From Oscillospiraceae bacterium (GTDB lineage Bacteria > Bacillota > Clostridia > Oscillospirales > Oscillospiraceae), in NCBI GenBank assembly GCA_902802215.1, contig CADCLH010000102.1, forward strand, positions 1-7,362: a DNA stretch of 7,362 nt, written 5' to 3'. A program made the position numbers and the translations under genes. The notes beneath the pieces are model-generated. The model ran no database searches, was not told the DNA's origin, and saw only the letters and a program-made list of their open reading frames with translations. Of the stretch, positions 6,512-7,362 are shown in pieces (the stretch's first letter is position 1; each line of letters starts with the position of its first letter).

Positions 6512-6538
6512 AGGGGCGTCTGTCCGACGCCCCTTTTT
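6512..6538 (+). terminator. Intergenic terminator/attenuator between rpsB and tsf
   Basis: GGGGCGTC (6513-6520) pairs with GACGCCCC (6526-6533) around the loop TGTCC, followed directly by TTTTT (6534-6538). A6512 can add a further pair with T6534. It is a strong intrinsic terminator form starting 10 nt after the rpsB stop. Since tsf follows within 27 nt and I see no convincing promoter of its own, it likely acts as a partial terminator that lowers tsf relative to rpsB. Confidence 0.85.
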
Positions 6539-6564
6539 GACTTGAATACAGGAGGAATCATACA

Positions 6565-7362
6565 ATGGCTTTTACCGCTCAGGATGTCAAAACGCTCCGC
6601 GAGATGACCAACGTCGGCATGATGGACTGCAAGAAGGCGCTCCAGGCCACCGACGGCGATATGGACAAGGCAGTCGACTGGCTGCGTGAGAAGGGCCTCG
6701 CGAAGGCCGCGAAGAAGGCCGGCCGCGTCGCGGCCGAGGGCATGGCCTATGCCCGCGTCTGCCCCGAGTGCGGCGTCGCCGCCATCGTCGAGGTCAACTG
6801 CGAGACCGACTTCTGAGCAGTTCGTCAAGGACATCTGCAAGGTCGTCCTCAACGACAACCCGGCCGACGTGGCCGCCCTGCTCGAGTGCAAATACCCCGG
6901 CAGCGAGCTGACCGTCGCCCAGACCCTGCCCGAGAAGGTCATGTCCATCGGCGAGAACCTGCAGATCCGCCGCTTCGCCCGCTTTGCCGAGCCCACCAAC
7001 ATCGCCTACGTGCACGCCGGCGGCTCCCGCGCGGTGCTCGTCAACCTCGCCGTCGAGGGTGACATCGACGCCACCGAGATCGGCAAGAACGTCGCCATGC
7101 AGATCGCGGCCATGAGCCCGAAGTACTGGGACAAGAGCCTCGTTCCCCAGGCCGACATCGACCACGAGCGCGAGGTCCAGGTCGCTCTGATGGACAACGA
7201 TCCCAAGATGGCCGCCAAGCCCCAGGCGATCAAGGAGAAGGCCGCCGCCGGCAAGCTCAACGCCTTCTTCAAGGAGAACTGCCTGCTCCAGCAGGTGTTC
7301 GTCCGCTCCGACCTCTTCGAGGGCTCCGTCGAGGGCTACATCGCCGACGCCGCGAAGAAGCT
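6565..7362 (+). CDS. tsf: Elongation factor Ts, frameshifted and cut by the window end
   Basis: EF-Ts recharges elongation factor Tu by releasing GDP. The start follows AGGAGG (6550-6555) by 9 nt. Residues 1-60 form the UBA-like N-terminal domain, with LREMTNVGMMDCKKAL (10-25), DGDMDKAV (30-37) and the following basic linker. The frame then reads IVEVNCETDF and stops at TGA (6814-6816), residue 83. One base further on, starting with GAG at 6815-6817, a second frame reads EQFVKDICKVVLND and stays open to the window end. It includes EF-Ts blocks such as NVAMQIAAMSPKYW and NAFFKENCLLQQVFV. Between the pieces the family usually has four residues like VAKN (TDFVAKN), and these are missing. TDF is the EF-Tu contact motif. 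The gene is essential in most bacteria, so an assembly error or a strain-mixture artefact is as likely as a real mutation. Upstream of ETDF the protein has an odd CPECG. Confidence 0.93.
6811..6817 (+). other. tsf: Frameshift point in tsf (apparent 11-nt loss)
   Basis: The sequence GAC TTC TGA GCAG gives Asp-Phe-stop, while skipping the T at 6814 gives Asp-Phe-Glu-Gln and continues the EF-Ts sequence. Twelve bases for four conserved residues are expected here and only one remains. A single 11-nt deletion from codons ending in AAT (Asn) would give exactly this. Confidence 0.85.

Noticed and set aside
4664..6565. Long minus-strand open frame of about 633 codons
   Set aside because: It is antisense to the binding protein and rpsB and crosses two terminators and a promoter; a GC-bias shadow.
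6814..6816. Selenocysteine or simple readthrough at the tsf TGA
   Set aside because: The frame after TGA is not EF-Ts; the EF-Ts sequence resumes only in the +1 frame.
6800..6817. Programmed +1 frameshift in tsf
   Set aside because: There is no SD-like stimulator before TTC TGA as in prfB, and the conserved VAKN residues are missing, which points to a deletion or assembly error. Not fully excluded.

Overview
The window looks like chromosome from a GC-rich, Gram-positive-type bacterium, most likely a gut member of the class Clostridia (Oscillospirales or relatives). This is an inference from GC-rich codon use, consensus sigma-A-like promoters, strong AGGAGG ribosome binding sites, Gram-positive-style signal peptides and lipoprotein, and the mix of genes. 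I cannot name the species. It carries five complete protein genes and one partial, frameshifted gene. I see no mobile element, tRNA, rRNA or CRISPR array, and no gene-free stretch longer than about 200 bases.

Left part (1-3322, minus strand). A beta-CASP metallo-beta-lactamase-fold RNase-type protein (1718-3322) lies upstream of a membrane protein (4-1605). The membrane protein joins the C-lobe of a protein kinase, with its catalytic residues lost, through one membrane helix to an extracellular C-type lectin domain. It has its own consensus promoter, with a 17-bp perfect palindrome placed over the expected transcription start.

Middle (3323-5622, plus strand). A divergent promoter region leads into two coupled genes that share an ATGA overlap. 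The first (3501-4745) is a secreted class A beta-lactamase-like serine hydrolase held by a C-terminal membrane helix. The second (4742-5572) is a lipoprotein of the amino-acid substrate-binding family whose segments are in circularly permuted order: the usual C-terminal segment comes first. A strong hairpin terminator closes this unit. Both products should act outside the membrane. No ABC permease or ATPase is present here.

Right part (5631-7362, plus strand). This is the conserved rpsB-tsf translation unit: a promoter, a structured leader of about 105 nt, ribosomal protein S2, an intergenic hairpin terminator or attenuator, and elongation factor Ts. The tsf reading frame is broken at 6814-6816 by an apparent 11-nt loss inside its most conserved motif, and the gene runs off the window.

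The most interesting items are the permuted binding protein, the half-pseudokinase/lectin receptor-like protein with its palindromic promoter, and the tsf lesion.
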